The position numbers and the translations under genes are program-made. Positions 62,050-64,000 of a DNA stretch of 64,000 nucleotides are shown here, in pieces; the first letter of the stretch is position 1; the number at the start of each line of letters is the position of its first letter. The DNA comes from Haloferula rosea (GTDB lineage: Bacteria; Verrucomicrobiota; Verrucomicrobiia; Verrucomicrobiales; Akkermansiaceae), in the NCBI RefSeq assembly GCF_016595525.1, contig NZ_JAENII010000002.1:248001-312000 (forward strand), written 5' to 3'. The notes beneath the pieces were generated by a model. That model did no database searches and was not told the origin of the DNA. It worked only from the letters and a program-made list of their open reading frames with translations.

Positions 62050-62975
62050 ACGCTCCAACCATCAAGATCGGAACACGGGGAAGTGCGCTCGCACTCTATC
62101 AGGCGGGCGCGACGGAGGATGCGCTGAGGGTGGCACATCCCGGGATCGAGCTTGTGAGGGAGGTCATCAGGACGACGGGTGACCGCCGGACCGACGTGGC
62201 CCTGAGTCAGGTGGCAAAAGTTGAGGGAGTGCTCGACAAGGGGGTGTTCACCAAGGAGTTGGAGACGGCCTTGTCCGACGGTGTGATCGATATCGCCGTC
62301 CATTCCCTCAAGGATGTGCCCACCGTGCTGGCGCCGGAGTTCGAGATTGCCGGGACGCTGGAGCGGGCGCCTGTCCGTGATGTCCTGATCACACGGGCCG
62401 AGGGCGGGTTGGATGCCCTTCCTGAAGGGGCGACCGTGGGAACCAGCAGCGTGAGGAGGGCGAAGCAGCTTCAATGGCTCCGTCCGGACCTGAAGGTGGT
62501 TGATCTCCGGGGGAATGTTCCCACCCGGCTCAAGAAGGTCGCTCGGGGTGACTGCGATGCGATCATGCTGGCCGAAGCCGGTCTCGTGAGACTGGGGCAT
62601 TCGATGGATGAACCTGCCGAAGTTCGCGGTGGGAAGGTCTATTTTTCGCCTCTGGAGGTGACCGAGTTCTTCCCGGCGGCGGGTCAGGGAGCAATTGGTT
62701 TCGAGATCCGCAAGGACGATGAAGAAGCCCGCGCGATGGTTGAATCCATCCTGCATGCCGGGACATTCCTCCAGGCCCGTGCGGAGAGGGAGTTCCTGCG
62801 TTTGCTCGATGGTGGTTGCCACACGCCGGTGGGTGTCTTCAGCATTTTGGATGGCGATCGTCTGACGATGGAGGCGCGGGTTTTCCCCGATGAAGGTGGG
62901 GAACCGAGGACCGCGAAGGCGGTGGGGGAGGAGCCTCTGGAGGTGGCAAGGAATCTATTTGAATCACTGGTATGA
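62046..62975 (+). CDS. hemC: Hydroxymethylbilane synthase (porphobilinogen deaminase)
   Basis: Joins four porphobilinogen molecules into hydroxymethylbilane. The 309 residues begin MNAPTIKIGTRGSALALYQA and include KGVFTKELETAL, DIAVHSLKDVPT, VGTSSVRRAKQL and LDLRGNVPTR-like VVDLRGNVPTRLKK. The cysteine that holds the dipyrromethane cofactor is in LRLLDGGCHTPVGVF at about residue 258. The ATG overlaps the hemA stop (ATGA), so translation is coupled. Confidence 0.96.
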   Translation: MNAPTIKIGTRGSALALYQAGATEDALRVAHPGIELVREVIRTTGDRRTDVALSQVAKVEGVLDKGVFTKELETALSDGVIDIAVHSLKDVPTVLAPEFEIAGTLERAPVRDVLITRAEGGLDALPEGATVGTSSVRRAKQLQWLRPDLKVVDLRGNVPTRLKKVARGDCDAIMLAEAGLVRLGHSMDEPAEVRGGKVYFSPLEVTEFFPAAGQGAIGFEIRKDDEEARAMVESILHAGTFLQARAEREFLRLLDGGCHTPVGVFSILDGDRLTMEARVFPDEGGEPRTAKAVGEEPLEVARNLFESLV

Positions 62976-64000
62976 AAGCTGAAGGAATCTGTTATTTGGT
63001 GGGGGCGGGTCCGGGTGACCTAGGGTTGATGACGCTGCGCGCCAAGCAGTGTGTGGAAGAGGCTGACGTCCTGATTTACGATGCTCTTAGTAGTGCTCGG
63101 ATCCTGGAGTGGGCCAAGCCGGAGGCAGAGAAGGTTTTCGTCGGCAAGCGGGCGAAGAATCATGCAATGCCTCAGGACGAAATCAATGCGCTGATTGTCG
63201 AGCGCACCCAGGATGGCAAGAAGGTGGTGAGGTTGAAGGGTGGGGATCCGCTGATCTTTGGTCGAGGAGGAGAAGAAGCGCGTGAGCTCGCTGAGGCCGG
63301 CGTGAGATTCGAGATCGTACCGGGCATCAGCTCGTCGATTGCCGGGCCGGCCTATGCCGGGATCCCGGTGACGCACCGCGACCACTGCTCGCAACTGACC
63401 ATTTTCACCGGGCACGAGGACCCTACGAAGGGGGAGAGCTCGATTGACTACGGGAAGATCGCGGCGGCTCCCGGGACGAAGGTGTTCCTGATGGGTGTGG
63501 CGCGCCTGCGCTCGATCGCCGAATCGCTGATCGCCGAAGGGGCATCCGATGAGACTCCGATCGCCTTGGTTCGGTGGGCGACGACGGGTCGGCAGAAGAC
63601 GATTGAAGGCACTTTGGGAACGATTGCCGACATTGCGGAAAAGGCTGATTTCAAGAGCCCTGCGGTTGCGGTCATCGGGGATGTGGTCCGCGAGCGGGCC
63701 CACATCAACTGGTTTGAGGAGCGTCCCTTGTTCGGCAAGCGGGTGGTGGTGACGCGCACGCGGGCTCAGGCGGGGGCTCTCAGTCGGGCCTTGGGCGATC
63801 AGGGGGCGGATGTGATCGAGTTGCCGACCATCCGCGTCGAGGCTCCTGACGATCGGGATGCCTTTGCCGAGGGGGTGGCACACGCCCACGAGTATGATTG
63901 GCTGGTCTTCTCCAGTCCGAATGGCGTGGAGCGGTTCTTCGATGCCTTCTTCTCGATCTACGAGGATGCTCGTAGCTTGGGAAATCCGAAGATCGCCGTG
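62972..64000 (+). CDS. cobA: CobA/HemD fusion: uroporphyrinogen-III methyltransferase and synthase (cut by window edge)
   Basis: Two-domain tetrapyrrole enzyme; 343 codons are visible and the C-terminus is outside. The first 245 residues are SUMT (CobA): CYLVGAGPGDLGLMTLRA, VVRLKGGDPLIFGRGGEEA and PGISSSIAGPAYAGIPVTHR bind SAM and uroporphyrinogen III. From about residue 250, GKRVVVTRTRAQAGALSRAL starts a HemD-type uroporphyrinogen-III synthase domain with DWLVFSSPNGVERFFDAF. The fusion makes uroporphyrinogen III and also diverts it to siroheme or cobalamin. The ATG overlaps the hemC stop. The fusion is known in several phyla, so it is not novel. Confidence 0.93.
   Translation, partial: MKAEGICYLVGAGPGDLGLMTLRAKQCVEEADVLIYDALSSARILEWAKPEAEKVFVGKRAKNHAMPQDEINALIVERTQDGKKVVRLKGGDPLIFGRGGEEARELAEAGVRFEIVPGISSSIAGPAYAGIPVTHRDHCSQLTIFTGHEDPTKGESSIDYGKIAAAPGTKVFLMGVARLRSIAESLIAEGASDETPIALVRWATTGRQKTIEGTLGTIADIAEKADFKSPAVAVIGDVVRERAHINWFEERPLFGKRVVVTRTRAQAGALSRALGDQGADVIELPTIRVEAPDDRDAFAEGVAHAHEYDWLVFSSPNGVERFFDAFFSIYEDARSLGNPKIAV

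Overview
The window is GC-rich, densely packed bacterial chromosome. It fits a member of the Verrucomicrobiota, most likely class Verrucomicrobiia, order Verrucomicrobiales. Markers are a Verru_Chthon cassette protein A (20357-23761), formylglycine-type sulfatases, a DUF1080/DUF1592/DUF1552 gene set of the kind common in Planctomycetes-Verrucomicrobia, and many secreted or lipid-anchored proteins. The sulfatases and the CE1-like esterase suggest an organism living on sulfated (marine or algal) polysaccharide. No phage, plasmid, CRISPR array or intact insertion sequence is visible. The gene content is mostly core metabolism with small accessory islands.

Layout. 1-3250: glucose-6-phosphate isomerase (cut by the left edge), adenine phosphoribosyltransferase, then an ECF-type sigma factor followed by a single-span membrane protein and a degenerate HtrA/PDZ protein, which looks like an envelope-stress unit. 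3259-4540: a cluster-less Rrf2 regulator and cysE are divergent with interlocked start codons. 4584-12745: lipoprotein, small membrane protein, aldo/keto reductase, Nudix-like protein, MsrA, an ABC-2 exporter pair and a eukaryote-type glycogen branching enzyme. 12842-23761: a run of minus-strand genes holding DsbD-like, PyrD, HemW, a C39-like peptidase, a subtilase, an unknown secreted protein and the Verru_Chthon protein. 23944-32270: a fungal STR2-type cystathionine gamma-synthase, a small orphan protein that looks like an integrase arm domain, tRNA-Met, a MGDG-synthase-like glycosyltransferase coupled to a HAD hydrolase, two membrane proteins including a threonine-type sulfatase-fold enzyme, and alanine dehydrogenase. 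32461-39053: tRNA-Thr, leucyl aminopeptidase, KamA, HipAB, RarA and carbonic anhydrase.

39033-49523 is a large minus-strand catabolic block: DUF1080 - DUF1592 (PSD1-like cytochrome) - DUF1552 - ankyrin protein - sulfatase - esterase - sulfatase, with several 4-bp stop/start overlaps that imply translational coupling. 49524-50115 holds a tandem repeat built on the 3' end of tRNA-Phe, ending in the intact tRNA-Phe gene. Each unit carries a perfect 16-bp palindrome with a CACGTG centre, about 1.2-1.6 kb from a parB gene that has no parA beside it.

50199-58643: QC-like M28 peptidase, ParB, a secreted unknown, a SET-domain methyltransferase with a full post-SET motif, an outer-membrane barrel candidate, two coiled-coil tail-anchored proteins and a lone RND permease. 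58763-64000: methyltransferase, CysQ and a tightly coupled tetrapyrrole operon (CcsA/HemX-like - hemA - hemC - cobA/hemD fusion), cut by the right edge.

All assignments were made by reading motifs and translated sequence, without database searches. Start codons were chosen by signal peptides, family N-termini and overlaps. Genes called unknown were not recognised.
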